Shown here one piece after another: positions 13,020 to 25,432 of a stretch of 64,000 bases of DNA. This stretch comes from Sipunculus nudus. Its lineage: Eukaryota > Annelida > Sipuncula > Golfingiida > Sipunculidae. The DNA is taken from the NCBI GenBank assembly GCA_026874595.1, contig CM049316.1, forward strand, positions 37,371,695 to 37,435,694. The letters run 5' to 3'. The notes below the pieces were generated by a model. That model ran no database searches. It was not told the DNA's origin and was given only the letters and a program-made list of their open reading frames with translations. Within the stretch, counting starts at the first letter, position 1. The number at the start of each line of letters is the position of its first letter. The translations under genes were made by a program, and so were the position numbers.

Positions 13020-13213
13020 TTATGCGCTGGAGACGGCCCGGGTAGCGGCAGCGAGGCCAGCGAAGATCTCCTCTCCGCTCTCTCTGATGTTGGGCACGGC
13101 AGGAATGACGAATCCTCCCTCAGCGGCCGTTGCAGGACGGAGTTCGGGTCCGTAAGCGTACTTGATATTGGCCACACCCTTGGCCCAGTCCATCGATGAA
13201 CCGGCAGCGGGAT
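13020..13213 (-). CDS. Duplicate terminal exon (11b) of the carboxypeptidase gene
   Basis: A second last exon lies downstream of exon 11 (13922-13732). It has a CCTCAG acceptor, the same splice phase (completing the split Tyr codon after exon 10) and an open frame of 63 codons plus TAA. The peptide is nearly identical to exon 11a: the same [10 protein letters not shown] start, the same catalytic ELRP, with changes such as YSYAP to YAYGP, EEVFAG to EEIFAG and AISA to AVSSA. It has its own AATAAA at 12981-12976. Flanking intron and 3' sequence do not resemble those of 11a. Most likely an alternative terminal exon giving a 428-aa isoform; the alternative is a remnant of a tandem gene copy. No other carboxypeptidase exon lies between 11a and 11b. 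Confidence 0.85.
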
Positions 13214-13698
13214 CTGAGGACAGTTATTCAGTTAATGCCTCTGATTCGCAATTGGAGATATATATACCGTAACAGATCTAATAAGCGCCCCTGCACTTCC
13301 ACGCATCCCTTCGTAATCGTGTTACCAAGGACAAAACGTTCAATGGTAGCAATCTTAAGTCGCATCATTTATTTCCTTGAATGTTAAGGCCACAATAGTA
13401 CATTAATTTCACCTTAACTGCCCTGGATTGGTGACGGAGCTTGCAAGACCTTACTTGGATGGTCAATGGTTAAGTTCATCGATTTCAGAAAGTCGGATAA
13501 AAGTGGGCTCAAAATGGGAGGGCATCCTCTTAAGTGATCGAAAACGCAACATTCTATATTGTTTACCGTCAAGGGCGCTTATTAAGTCAAATACGATATA
13601 TGAAGTTTGTCTACAAATATATTAATGCCGAAGTTTTAACGGGAAAAGTCACCGGAAAACACCAAACACACGCTCTGTAATACAATATCAAAGCATAT

Positions 13699-13704
13699 TT
13701 TATT
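13699..13704 (-). terminator. Poly(A) signal after terminal exon 11a
   Basis: AATAAA on the minus strand about 28 nt past the TAG stop at 13732-13734. Confidence 0.65.
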
Positions 13705-13731
13705 TCATTTCAACTGAGCGAGTCTAATTCC

Positions 13732-15469
13732 CTATGCGCTGATAGCCCGGGTGGCGGCAGCGAGGCCAGCGAAGACCTCCTCTCCGCTCTCTCTGATGTT
13801 GGGCACGGCGGGAATGACGAATCCTCCCTCAGCGGCCGTGGCAGGGCGGAGCTCGGGGGCGTAAGAGTACTTGATGTTGGCCACTCCCTTGGCCCAGTCC
13901 ATAGAAGATCCGGCGGCCGGGTCTAAAGTTAAAGTCACTCGCATTATTAGTTGAGCTTCAAGGGCTCTATTCCGATATCTTGCGTCTATTAACTCAGGAT
14001 TGTCCCTTTAACTGTTTATGAAATAAAGGCCAGGAAACACTTATCCCAGCACAAAGAGTTGGTCCTTTTTCATTATATCCACGTGTTTATAACATGTGGG
14101 GAGCACCCCCCCCCCCAAATAATTAAATAATCCAAACACATTAAACAAGGCTATCTGGCGACATGTCAGACATATCAGAGTTAAAGAAAGGGCGTTTCGC
14201 AACTAGGGATTTTTCAAATCCTGCACATATGCATAAAAACCACTTAAGGTTACCTGGTATTTCCGTTTGTCAATATTGCTGTGTTTACTAATAGCTTGTA
14301 GATATATACAAGCTAAGGCATCCACCACAGAGGCGTTATAAGAACTTTTCTTTAGAGGAATACAGGAGTTTATTAAAATGTATACAAAAATAAGATATAA
14401 ATCACATAAATTCTATAGAAATGTAGGTAAATGGCTGACTTATAGCCTTGGGCCATTTTTATTTTTATTTTTGGTTTACGCATATTTTGTGGAGGAGTTG
14501 AGTGTAGGGGGACATTAAGTACTAGCCCATGTTTTCATTCCCTATCCTACGCTGTGAGACATCCTAGATACCTAAGCCCAATATATGCAATCATCGGGGA
14601 CATAAACAAATGTTCACACTGTCAAATAATTACTGATATGTTAATTACCATGCGAAAAGTTCATAAATATAAGCATACATCAAAGGCAAATCTGAAAAAT
14701 AGATACCCAAGGATTTTAAAGCTCAGCTTAAATCTGCAGCCAAGTGAAAGCTATAACTAGAACAAACGTATACATACACTTCTACTGGTCTATAGACTTG
14801 TACACTGCTTATAACTGCTGTTTACAGGTAGGTAAAATATAATATAGACAACTGCAGTGAGCAGGGCATCAGCATTTTCTGAACTTTTCCTGAACCTAAC
14901 TGAATCTAGCTATGGGGTCATTTTTCATCATATATATATATATATATATATATATCTGCACATATTCTTAGGACAGTTTAGTGAAACTAGGCGAGTGAAA
15001 ATAAATTTATAAAACACTAATTTTCAAATTATGCGAAAGTTTCATATGCAATTTATTTTAGATTTGAGGGCCAAGAATGGTTTCTTTGCTGATAAATTTT
15101 GACCCATGTCGATGCAGATTTTAGCAATTATTGGTTGGTTAGGATTACACCAGGATAGCAGGGGCTTATTTCAACTGTTGCAGCCCGCATGCGTGTCAAA
15201 ATGTTACATTTCAAATTTCAACTGGCCTCGGGTTGCATTTAAATGGAACAATGACAGCAACATAGGTGGCACATTTCCTATTTAATTTTTAATCCAATGT
15301 TTTAATAACTTACCATGCATATAGATAAAAAAGATTATAAATATATATATTATATACATATTATGTATATGATTAATTATTAAACTATAATTACAATAAT
15401 GATATTAAGTTTTGATCTTTTACTTGCAATCATTTTTTATTAGATTTTAATAAATGTATGACAACTGTG

Positions 15470-15541
<72 letters not shown>

Positions 15542-18500
15542 TAACAGTTATGTCATTGAGATAAACCCTCAATGTCGAAAATTATTGTTTAAAGGAGCAC
15601 ATAAACTAAAATATCAGAAGTAAAAATATAACTGCTCAAACCAATAACATATATATCCTCATAACAACTTAGTGGGACTACATGTATATACGGGGATAAA
15701 AGATATACTTACAAAGGATATCAGGGGGAGTACCGACGACGAATTCACGTCCATTGACAGCGAAGATAGCATCAGCAGTAGCCCGGCCAACACTCAGCTA
15801 TAAAAATAATAGATAAAAACGACGAATCAGCAAAAATAAACGAACCGTTAATTACTCAAATTTCCTTACATCAAGTCGGCTGACCAAAATGTGACATGAC
15901 ATTATATGGACTTGTTAACAGTATCCCTGAGGAAACATTGTCTTTCGTGAGGATTAGTAAGATTTGAAAAAGACCATGCGTTATCAAAATTATAGTAGCT
16001 GTTGTTTGGATATAAGTAATTATATGTGTCAATAACAGGCTGTAGGATTTTCCCCGCAGATATAATAAAACAACACACCAATTTAAGTCGTCAAATTTAA
16101 ATCATCGAATGGCCGAAAGATCTGTCAAACTTTTGAATGGTTGATATTACAATGCTTAAACATATACCTCCGGCCTCTTAGTTAAAGTGATAATAAAGGC
16201 CATAAGGAGAGGAATTGATATAGGGCTGTGGCCTGTTTTCCTCATTGCTTTGCTTTGCAATAAAATATTGTTTAAACCAATAAAGGCCATAACAATCGCG
16301 GCAAGTACCAGCAAAAGATTAAAATGTAACATTTAAATGATACAAATATTTATTTGAAAGTTTGACAGCTGAGAAAAGAAGTCCCGGCCGTCCCACAGTG
16401 CCCGACTTGAAGAGGTTCGTTTGGGGTAGAAAAACGACCTCTGGCGTAAAGGTTAGTCAGTGACAGTTGACCTTGACCCTACTGTCATCTGGTGGACATA
16501 GAGTGAACTAGAATTTAATATGTTAATCATCCTCTGAATCCTAGAATTTGGTTTTCGGATCAGGATCATCTGCGCTGCATGAGACATTGCAGAAACACAG
16601 CTTGTTTAAATTCTCAAATGGAAATATGCTGTAGTGTCTTAGGTATAGTACCCTGGTCATCAGAGAAGCTGGCCAGCATACAAACCCGACTGCAATACTC
16701 TACCCCCTCCTCCCTTTGGAGGGGGATATGGAACGTAGAAAAAAGTATTACTAATGTAAACTCACGAGTTCGTTGTAGTCACTAGGGTAGACATAGTCGT
16801 AGGCCCACGGGACGAGCCAGAGCTGGGTATAGGCGTGCATGGTGATGAACATCCTCATGTTGGCGCTGTTAGCCTGGATGTAGTCAGAAACGGCGCGGGT
16901 AGCGGGCTCAGAGAAAGGGGAGTCTCCAGGGAAGATGTCGGAGCAGGGATCGGGGCTGACACCGCTGACTGCAACAAACAGTGGATATACAGTAAAATAG
17001 GAGCGAGGATCGGGGCTGACACCGATACTGCAACAAACAGTAGATATACAGTAAAATAGGAGAATGGATCGGGATGACACCGCTGACTGCAAAGGACATG
17101 AAAGAAGCGTAGTTTATTAATCTTTATTATATTTGACGTGCCACTCGACCTTTGTCGGACAATTCCCTGTGGTTACGCCTCGGAAATGCGAGTTTTTGGT
17201 CTTGAGGTGTTTACTGTTTTTTGGACAAGTAAATCCTACGTAAGTCTTTCACCATTTTTTCCCGTAAATCATGAAAGAAAATTATTTTCGAGACTAGCGC
17301 ATCACTATCTGTAAAAAAAACAGGTTAGAACGGGGAATATTCTAAAGCATAGCAATGTAGAACAACGGGGCTGACAGGAACAGACAGAACATGTGTTATT
17401 TATTGATAAATCAAAAAGGATGCATTACCGTTGCGTTTCGTTTTTCCATATGACTTGTGACATTTGATTCAAATAGGACCACCGGTAAAATATAAATGCA
17501 CACTGAGACGTGAATTCAAAGTTGACGGGTAAGGAGCAGTTTAGTAGTTATATTCTTACCTCCCCACTGGAAGTCCCAGTTACGGTTGGGATCAGCGCCG
17601 ATACATGATGGATCGGTGTCGGTGGGACGGCGGGTCTTTCTCCACAGGCGGTCCTATGATTATATGTATGTAAGGTAAATGAAAATGAGTAAGTATATCT
17701 AACGGATAAGTTAATGGTTTCCCGGGGGAAGCTATCTTGATATAGTTAATTAAAACAAAGCTGTTTTTTTTCAAGACCAGTGATTTTAATTTCTGACGCT
17801 GCTCTTATTCATATATATCCTTAACGGAGGAAAGATTATTATTCAACTCTGGTTTCCAGGTGATAAAACTTTAAATCTTCTCGGAGAGCTCATACTTTCC
17901 TCAATAACCGGACCTTCCCATTTAATACAATCCTGGCTGTTTATTTGGATATCAGCACTTCTACGAAAGATATACCCCTTGACGCAACCATTGATTGTTA
18001 TTGTCTTAAATATTCAAAAAAAGTAACCGCTAAACTCGGCTTCTCTAGTATGACACCATGTTACCCAGTCACAAGATCCTGACGATTTCAATAGAATGTA
18101 TAATATGAATTTTGTTCTTGTGCATGATCTTTTTGATTTTATATATGTCCTTGCTGTTCCCATTCACTTTAGTTACAAGCAACATAATGTGTGGAAAAAA
18201 GGAATTTGACCACTTAAAAAGTACTCATTAGTCACTCCCCATGGACAGATTTTGATAAGTTCAGAAATTATTTTTATAATGTCAAAAAAAAAATAAATAA
18301 AAAATCACATAGGATAAAAAAAACGTATATGGACATATGATGTATGTATGTACTTATGATGTACATATGTGTAAAAAAACAAATACAAGAAAAGGCAACA
18401 GATTTTCCCTGAAAATTCCTTACTATATAGAAATCGCAAACATGTAAGTAAATTTATCGAGTTAGATCTAGTTGCATATTATTCTACGTTTCATCATATA

Positions 18501-21500
18501 TTTCTTTCTTTTCTTTACAGGTTGAAATATCATCTATTATTTGTTAAATTTGCTAAGCATAAGACTGAAGACATGCATTTAAATGTTTCATTCCTCAGTA
18601 TGGAATTCACTGTGTTTAAAAGCAGATTTTAAAATCCACAAGTCACTCTTTTTTAATTATATCATATTTAAAAAATTCGGAGATTTAAAAAATCTTGACT
18701 TACACCGTCATGGGTGTACTGGTATCCGTCAGGGTTTGCCACGGGAACAACGTACCAATCAAAGCTGTCCAGCATTCTCTGAGCATCAGAGTTAGAGCTG
18801 TACTGATTCACAAGCTGTAACAGCCCAAGACATAATAATTATCATATAATCGACAAAAAAACCCTTATATATTTTCCAAAAATGTTGTCAATGCTTCATA
18901 TTTCAAATCAATTCCTCATGTTTGAAATCTGATCGATTGAAATTGTAGTTAACTGCAATATAAAGTTCTTGTTCTACCCCATTTCTTTTATTACCAATGT
19001 AGAGGTGGTCGGATAAATGCAACATATGATCGGTGATTATCGAGCTATGTTAAAAAAAAAGAAAGGTCCGCTTTAGAAGTATATGTAACCACTCATAAAT
19101 ATTAAATTGCATATATTTTTCATAACTACAATTTGGAAGAAATGACCATGAATCCGGTAATCAAGACTTTTTATGATATATCTCTCTTTGCCACTTAAAT
19201 AAGCATTCATTAATATGTACATTTCAATTTGCAACCTATGACACCTGTTTTCATCCAGCCGACGATAGATATTGACCTAAAACCTAACCCCATGTATTTT
19301 TCACTCCGATAAATACTGTGAAACCTGTGTAATAAGACCGCCACTGGAACAACATTTGTCTAAAATCTTAGGTGGTCTTATTGGACAGGTCAGTTATAAC
19401 CAGTGTGAATGCATTTGGTTTTTGGTGACCTTAAAGGACAGGTGGTCTTATTAGACAGGTGGTCTTTCAGACAGTTTCCACTGTATATGACACAGAAGCG
19501 GTGTCAATGGTACATTGGATACAGTGTTTTGTGTTTTATTTTAACTTTATAAAAATCTATTGAACGGGTAACCCCCGGAGCCTGTTTTTATAATATAAGG
19601 TTAGGTTTAAGCCCTAGATCATTTCTAATACCATCTACATTATAAATGACAGTGAGTTTTGCTTTCCTACTCCTCTGAGGCCGCGCCATGGACATCCCGT
19701 TTTTTTGGTCTTAACTGCCTGGGCGATGCCATATGTGTCATAAGGGGGGTCATTTCCCATATATCGCTAATAATCCATAGAATTTCGATATTTCTCCATT
19801 ACAGTGGCACCGATCAGCAATTATGTGAACAGTGCATTAATGAGAAACAATCTAGTAATTAATAATATGACGTTACGGTAGATCCCATTAACTCAAATCA
19901 TCCAATTGCAGCCAAAATAATTACCCTTGCCAATAACCAAAAAAAAAAAAGTACCGAACATAAGTAACAAATTGCAAAATAATCAACTGAGAAGGTACTT
20001 AGATATTTCAACAAAAATTCAGAGAATATTAAGGGTCATAATTCATGTCTATAAATAGAACTAACCTTGTCCATCACCCACAGGCAGGTGGCGGGGGAGA
20101 TCCACTCACGGGCGTGGATACCGCAGTCGAGCCAGATCTTGGGGCGGCCAGAACCTGTAGACAGCTGGAAAAAAAATGACACACACCAAATGTATATGTA
20201 CATGGCCATGAAAGGGTTATAGCTTGTGGACAGAGAGGTTTAGGTTCGAATCTGACATGGCAATTTTCATTTTGGTATGAAGAGTACACAGAGAGTTGAA
20301 AAACTAACTTTTCCTGTATTGAAGTTCACTTATCACGTGTTATATTGTAAAGAAAAATACGAAACGGAGTATTCGTTATCAATATAATAAAATATCATAA
20401 ATTTTAAATATGTATTCCAGGATGCCAGTACAAAATCAAATTTGAGGATAATGAGAACAAGTAATACATCTGTGAAGTGATTAATTGAATTCGGGATAGG
20501 CCATCCGCAAATAAATATATCTTTTCTGATGAAACCTGGCCTTCTGGTTAATTTATACAGGTCTATCTATAAATAAAAAAAACTCCCACGAATATTCCGT
20601 GGAATTCACCCATATTCATACAGACAAACCACGAAACATTTTTTTGTTAAAAACATGATACCCTAAACGCCTGTTCTTACCTTGGCGAGAGTGATAGAGC
20701 GGCCCTCGTAGGTGGTACCGATGCTCTCAACAGTCACTTTGTCAGAGTTGCTGGAGGCGAGCTGGGACACCCAGTTTTGTACCTGAAATAATCAAATAAT
20801 ATACACGTGACGTTACAAGTATGCAGCAGTGCTCCTAACAAGTGCCGGACCACCGGGATTTTCCGGTAGTTTTAACGGAGGTCCGGGCAAACAGCGTTGG
20901 TCTCTTGCACCTTGGGCGGAAGTTTGTTTTACAGGGAATGGTATAGGTTGTGTTTCGCAGGAGTGATGCAAATACTTTATTCATTGCTCAATAAAATAAT
21001 AGTTAATTCAGATTTAAGCGACTCGTCGTGAATTAATAAATTACATATTGTAAAATGTAAACAAAAATGTGCCGGACACCGTTGTACTGTCTTTGAAAAA
21101 TATTGAATCACCTAGTACCTGTGGTATGTAATTGATTAGTGTTTTCGCATATCACATGATTTAACTTCTACAGGTAAAAGAGGATTCGGAAATGAAAAGA
21201 AAACAAATGCCTTTGGCGAAACACGATGTTTCCAATTATAAATAAAAACTGCTGGAAAATTATATTGGACAAATAACTACGAGATGTCTTTGGCTTAGGT
21301 ATGTGATGTGTAAACAAAGCATGGTTTAGAGGCTTCATATTGTGGATAGCAAAGCATATCATGTATTTTAATTAAGTACCTTGCGGTGTCAGCAGTTTAA
21401 GCATTTTACGATAAAATCGTGAATAAAATATTTTCATGCCAAAGTGTTTCCCTGACTTTTTATATACACACAAGAATTGTAACAACATTAATTGCTGTGA

Positions 21501-24500
21501 ATTGGGAACTTTATCAAGGAGACCTCAAGATATCATAAATCGATAGCCTCATTTACTTTTATTTTCAGTCACAAGATTACACAAGATGCACAACATTTGT
21601 TTATTTGCCTTCCTTTAACAGATATGTGTGATTTTTTGACCGTAGAACTAAATTAGTTACCTCACTGTACTCCAGGTAGCGCTCGGGGGCGTCCAGGGGC
21701 ATGCCTTCGGTACCGTAAAGAGCCTTCTCAGTCTGTTTCATCTGGAGGTTCATTTCAGCTTCGGCATCGATCCAGCTATCAGTGAAAAGATTTTTTTTTA
21801 CCTATTCCCTAGGATTAAGTATAGTTTCCGGCATAGATTGACCCAACTATATGGGGTGTATGCTTCGTGATAAAGGTTTGCAAATATCAAACCCTATTAA
21901 GGCTTTTCAACATTCTTTTGTAAATGAAAATTTTTATGCGATACACATCTGGGAAAAAAAGGCTTTATAAATTAAGTAAATTTATTTATTTATATATTTA
22001 TTACAAAAAGGTTGGTGTCTCAATCACCACGCGCATCAATATTAAACATCTCGCATCAAAATATTTTATTTTGCTTTTCCATCCATAGAAGTTTGCCGAT
22101 ATTTGGCTCCAGCTGCCTCGATATTTTTTCAAGAAGATAAAAAATGATTCCAAAAATGTTGTCCTTTGTTATTATGTGTTTTTGTATCTTTAGGTAAAAT
22201 GATCCTGTTATTATCATGCCTTCACCTAATAATATGAAATTTACATTGAAAGCCTAGAATAAAAGTTTACCCTTGGACATCAGTGTTGATGACCTCGTGG
22301 TGGATGTTTCTAAGGTAACGAAGGAAGGTGGGAACAAGGTCGGGAGCGATCACCAGCTCAAAGGCTTTCAGGCCCTGAGGGTCTGACCAGAAGATGACCT
22401 GTCCAGAGGAAAACACGGGGACATTTATAATAATAATATATTTTATTAAAGTGTACCACAGGCAGCGGTTATACACTACAGTCGTCCCAGGAATCTTAAC
22501 CGCTGCTTGGTATGGCAAGGTTTTCCGTGCAGGAACACCAGGGTGCGCACAGAACACATAATTGTAATCAGACCACTGAGAGCATGGTATAAATTTTAAA
22601 CATGCGACACCCGCTCTCTTGGGTCTGACCAACGAGAGCTTGTGTCCCAGTGTTGGACAACTGCAGTGTATATACCGCTCGTGAGGGGCGTATTAAAGGT
22701 ACAACATGTAATATTCGCAAATAAAATTTAAAAAATTGTGAAATTCACTTCTATTCTCAGAATGCTTATGGAGCACCTCTCACTATAAAGAGTATAAGCG
22801 ACAGTATATATAGGCAGTTTACTTAAAAGAAATTAAGTATTAAACAATTGTCTTATGCATGTGCGGCAAATAGTGTAATTCCATTCATAATATCTGAATT
22901 ATTTAGCAGGTATTTTGAGTTTTCACTTTCTGATATTGTTTCAATATTATCCCCATTGTTCAAAATTGCAACAACAAATAAAATGGGATCGGAGCAAACC
23001 GTGTTTTTCACACGTTAAGAGAAATTGCGTGGTATCCTCGACAGTGCTGGAGTAACATGCTTGATATATTTTGTCGTGTCGTGGACTCGTGGGATATTAC
23101 GGTAATGTCATCTTTCTACTTAATATAAAACTTTATATAAAATTATGCATACGATCAGAAAGATTGATTTTAGATATATGGATTTTGCCCATTGTGCTGC
23201 TTTGAATGAAGAACTCTACTGAAAGCATTATAAAACCACTAAGGTCAGCTTGTTATTGGTTGAGTTTCAAATTCTGTTCATCTGCGTTTCCATTAAAATC
23301 GTAACATTGAAACCATGCAAAGAATGCACCTGATACACTTGAACATAGAATTGCTTCAATGTTATAACTGTGACCCTTGATTAACGTTGATGATCTGATA
23401 GTCAAACCTGACGTTTTTTCAAACGTGCTTTCGCAGAAAAATATCAGCAGGAGATTTTATCAGTTTACATAATATTTAAACTGCCATATTTTTGGATTGT
23501 TTGTAAGGATACGCAACTATGCATTGGTAGGGGGTACTAACATACTAAGTTTTATTCAAACATGTGTAATCGCAGAAAAATATCAGCAGGAGATTTTATC
23601 AGATTGCATAATATTTAAGCTGTCGTATTCTTTTTTTTTTTAATAAAAATGATAGAAATAAAAACATCCTAAGTTTGAATCTCGCGAACATAACGCCTAA
23701 CAACAGTATACTGACCTGTCTGTCACGTAGGAAGAGGTTACTGAGTTTGGTGATGGCGTCCACTTCTCTCTGAGAGCGGAATGGACCCATCTGGATCAGC
23801 TGGTATCTGACAGGACACCGAAGTAAATTAAAATCTAAAAAACACTTGATCTGCCAGGCCATCAATAATTATATCTCCACTCTGTCGTGTGAAGCAATAT
23901 TAAATTCCAAGTCTCGGTAGGCTCAACTGAGCCTTGTTTCATAATTAGTTCTGTAATTTGCCACCAGGTGGCACTTAGTAGGTGGAGTATGTTATCGATT
24001 GGGCCAGTCTAGGAACAGTGCCAACATCATGATCATTACATCCATTTTAATGCACGTGATCACATTATAGAACTATGTCACTCTTTGTTGCCAAAAATGA
24101 TATAACACATTGGTTGATCAATTACATTAATAACTATTTAGTTTTTCTATATGGCATTTCATTTTCAAATGATCTCTGAATCTAAGATTTTACCGTACCG
24201 CAAGAAGTAACATTCACATGTGTGGCTATATTCGTTGTTATATCTTTCTTTATGGCTAATAGCAGAAGTGAAACATAGAGTGACTCATATATTCTTAAAG
24301 GAGTAGATTTGACCGATAATTTTGACAGGTAGTTAACATAAACGAACCTTGATTCAGGTCTAATTTATCAAATTTATTAAACTTTCTGCTGTCATTTACT
24401 GCTCAATTTTTAACCTGTCATTCTCGTGTACTTTAAAAATTTATATAAATAAAGCCGTTATATAAAAGGATTAAGAAAACAACAAATGTACGGAATTAAT

Positions 24501-24590
24501 ACCCATAATGCACAGCTTTACTTACCCGTCATAACGGATTTTTGCCGCGGCAACTGCCAGAATGAAACACACCACCGCTGTCCGGAACAT
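13732..24590 (-). CDS. Secreted zinc carboxypeptidase (M14A, carboxypeptidase A/B-type), complete, 11 coding exons
   Basis: Exons (minus): 24590-24526, 23806-23716, 22398-22271, 21775-21661, 20782-20681, 20164-20066, 18814-18704, 17653-17560, 16968-16766, 15797-15713, 13922-13732; 1284 nt, 427 aa, all junctions GT-AG and in phase. Hydrophobic signal peptide at residues 1-16, then an activation propeptide to about residue 110, then the catalytic domain. Visible catalytic set: zinc ligands H184 and E187 (HARE motif) and H313 (ITMHAY); substrate carboxylate binders R245 and N260-R261; Tyr248 equivalent Y365; catalytic Glu E388 (APELRP); disulfide pair C254/C277. The S1' specificity residue (position 255 in bovine CPA numbering) is Met372, so a hydrophobic C-terminal residue, CPA-like, is predicted; that is inference from the family. 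Likely a digestive zymogen that removes C-terminal residues outside the cell. Length fits the family (about 420 aa). The start has A at -3 and lies about 35 bp from a TATA box. Confidence 0.93.
14040..14350. repeat. Dispersed repeat, copy A (in carboxypeptidase intron 10)
   Basis: Aligns with 32290-32530. Shared blocks include TATATCCA-GTTTATAAC, AATAATCCAAACACA, GGTTACNTGTT, ACTGTGTTTAC, AACAAGCT and CCAC-GAGGCGTTATGAGA-like text. A C run here occupies the place of a G run in the other copy. Confidence 0.65.
14930..14955. repeat. (TA)n microsatellite
   Basis: Thirteen TA repeats inside carboxypeptidase intron 10. Confidence 0.95.
15471..15538. repeat. (TA)n microsatellite with one TG interruption
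   Basis: About 33 TA units, interrupted near 15509, about 175 bp downstream of exon 10 on the coding strand. Confidence 0.95.
16480..16516. repeat. Dispersed repeat fragment (GTCATCTGGTGG, GAGTGAACTAGAATTT)
   Basis: Similar to 32041-32086 and 41323-41371: each has a YCATCTGG-like core, then AGAGNGAACTANAATTTTAT-like text. Probably remnants of one family, possibly the reverse orientation of the CCACCAGATGGC repeat. Confidence 0.45.
16941..17100 (-). repeat. Local tandem repeat duplicating the intron 8/exon 9 acceptor of the carboxypeptidase
   Basis: Copies at 16941-17000, 17001-17059 and 17060-17100 (partial), period about 60 bp. Each contains the first bases of exon 9, the TGCAG acceptor and flanking intron. 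Copy 1 is the working acceptor: it joins in frame to exon 8 and runs into the full exon. Copies 2 and 3 are decoys further upstream in the intron; using the third would enter the exon in a different frame. Confidence 0.85.
19317..19484. repeat. Dispersed palindromic repeat (TGGTCTTATTAGACAGG type)
   Basis: Left end GAAACCTGTGTAATAAGACC, right end GGTCTTATTAGACAGGTGGTC then AGTTTCCAC. The ends are roughly inverted copies and the internal GGTGGTCTTATTGGACAGG repeats, as in a small foldback or MITE-like element within carboxypeptidase intron 6 (between the exons at 20164-20066 and 18814-18704). Confidence 0.5.
22462..22632 (-). mobile_element. Two-hairpin dispersed repeat, copy 1 (carboxypeptidase intron 2)
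   Basis: Read on the minus strand: GTCAGACCCAAGAGAGCGGG to GCTCTCAGTGGTCTGATTAC forms one inverted pair; GCAGCGGTTA to TAACCGCTGC, flanking CGACTGTAGTG, forms a second. Same order in copies at 31544-31747, 51073-51282 and 54233-54338. Confidence 0.75.
23940..23974 (+). repeat. Dispersed repeat fragment with CCACCAGGTGGCAC core (copy 3)
   Basis: Lies in intron 1 of carboxypeptidase 1. Its core fits the CTCF-type consensus CCASYAGRKGGCRS. Binding is inference. Confidence 0.6.
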
Positions 24591-24627
24591 GATGGATGCT
24601 ATAGGAAGGGAACCCGCTGCTGTCCCT

Positions 24628-24634
24628 TTATATA
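24628..24634 (-). promoter_or_regulatory. TATA box of the carboxypeptidase gene
   Basis: TATATAA on the minus strand about 38 bp upstream of the ATG at 24590, implying a very short 5' UTR. A sharp TATA promoter suits a highly expressed tissue-specific digestive enzyme. Confidence 0.7.
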
Positions 24635-24886
24635 CTACAGGCTGACCTTTGTGGTGACCACCACACCTCTAATGTTCACCTGTTAGTTCCCTGTACGTGT
24701 CTTGATCGAAGGCTAACTTTATGATACGTGCCACGTGACTCCGCCTATATAGGTACGTGTGCAATCACGTGGGGATGATGGTGATACCAGAAAATTTAAA
24801 TGTTCAGCACCTTCAGTTGGAGAAAAATTATTATTATAGGTCAGTTAGACCATTCGCTACCTATTCTTTTATCCCGGGAAAATTAT

Positions 24887-25363
24887 ATATTATGAATTGA
24901 TTCCTGTTTTTCTCGGAAGAATGAGAGTTCTCATTTTTCCCAGGAAGAATCTGAATCTTCCCAAATTTTATTTCTTCCCTCGACACATATGTCTTCCCGG
25001 GAAAATGAGAACTCTCATTCTTCCTAGGAAAAACAGGAATCCTTTCATAATATTCCTTATTTCACAATTTGCTTTCTTAAAAAGAATCAAGATAAACATA
25101 ATTTTTATGATAAAAATAAGAGTTAAAACATGAACTTACTCCTGTTCTTATTTTCAAATCTGAATTCCAGTCTATCCTGGGAAAAACTAGAATTCTCAAC
25201 TTTCCAGGGAGAGGCTGAAATTCTCATATATCCATAAGAAGAATGAGAGTTCTCGTTTTTTGCCCAGGAAGAACAGAAATCCTTTCAAACCATCTCTGAT
25301 TCTCATTTTTCTCTGGAAGAATGGGAATTCGGTGAATCTGGATCTTCCAAGATTCTCATTCTT

Positions 25364-25375
<12 letters not shown>
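24887..25375. repeat. Palindrome cluster upstream of the carboxypeptidase promoter
   Basis: A long inverted repeat has left arm about 24887-24948 and right arm about 24992-25055 (ATTCCTGTTTTTC, GGAAGAATGAGAGTTCTCAT, TTTCCCRGGAAG); the core is itself near-palindromic. Further partial units of both orientations fill 25167-25375. Confidence 0.8.

Positions 25376-25428
<53 letters not shown>
25366..25428. repeat. (TA)n microsatellite
   Basis: About 31 TA repeats abutting the palindrome cluster. Confidence 0.97.

Positions 25429-25432
<4 letters not shown>

Noticed and set aside
20212-20255. Box B-like GGTTCGAATCT with a weak box A in carboxypeptidase intron 5
   Set aside because: A-to-B spacing is too short and there is no cloverleaf; may be a SINE scrap but not supportable.
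22267-22632. 121-codon minus-strand frame extending past carboxypeptidase exon 3
   Set aside because: Only 22271-22398 is exon; the upstream part reads through intron into the two-hairpin repeat.
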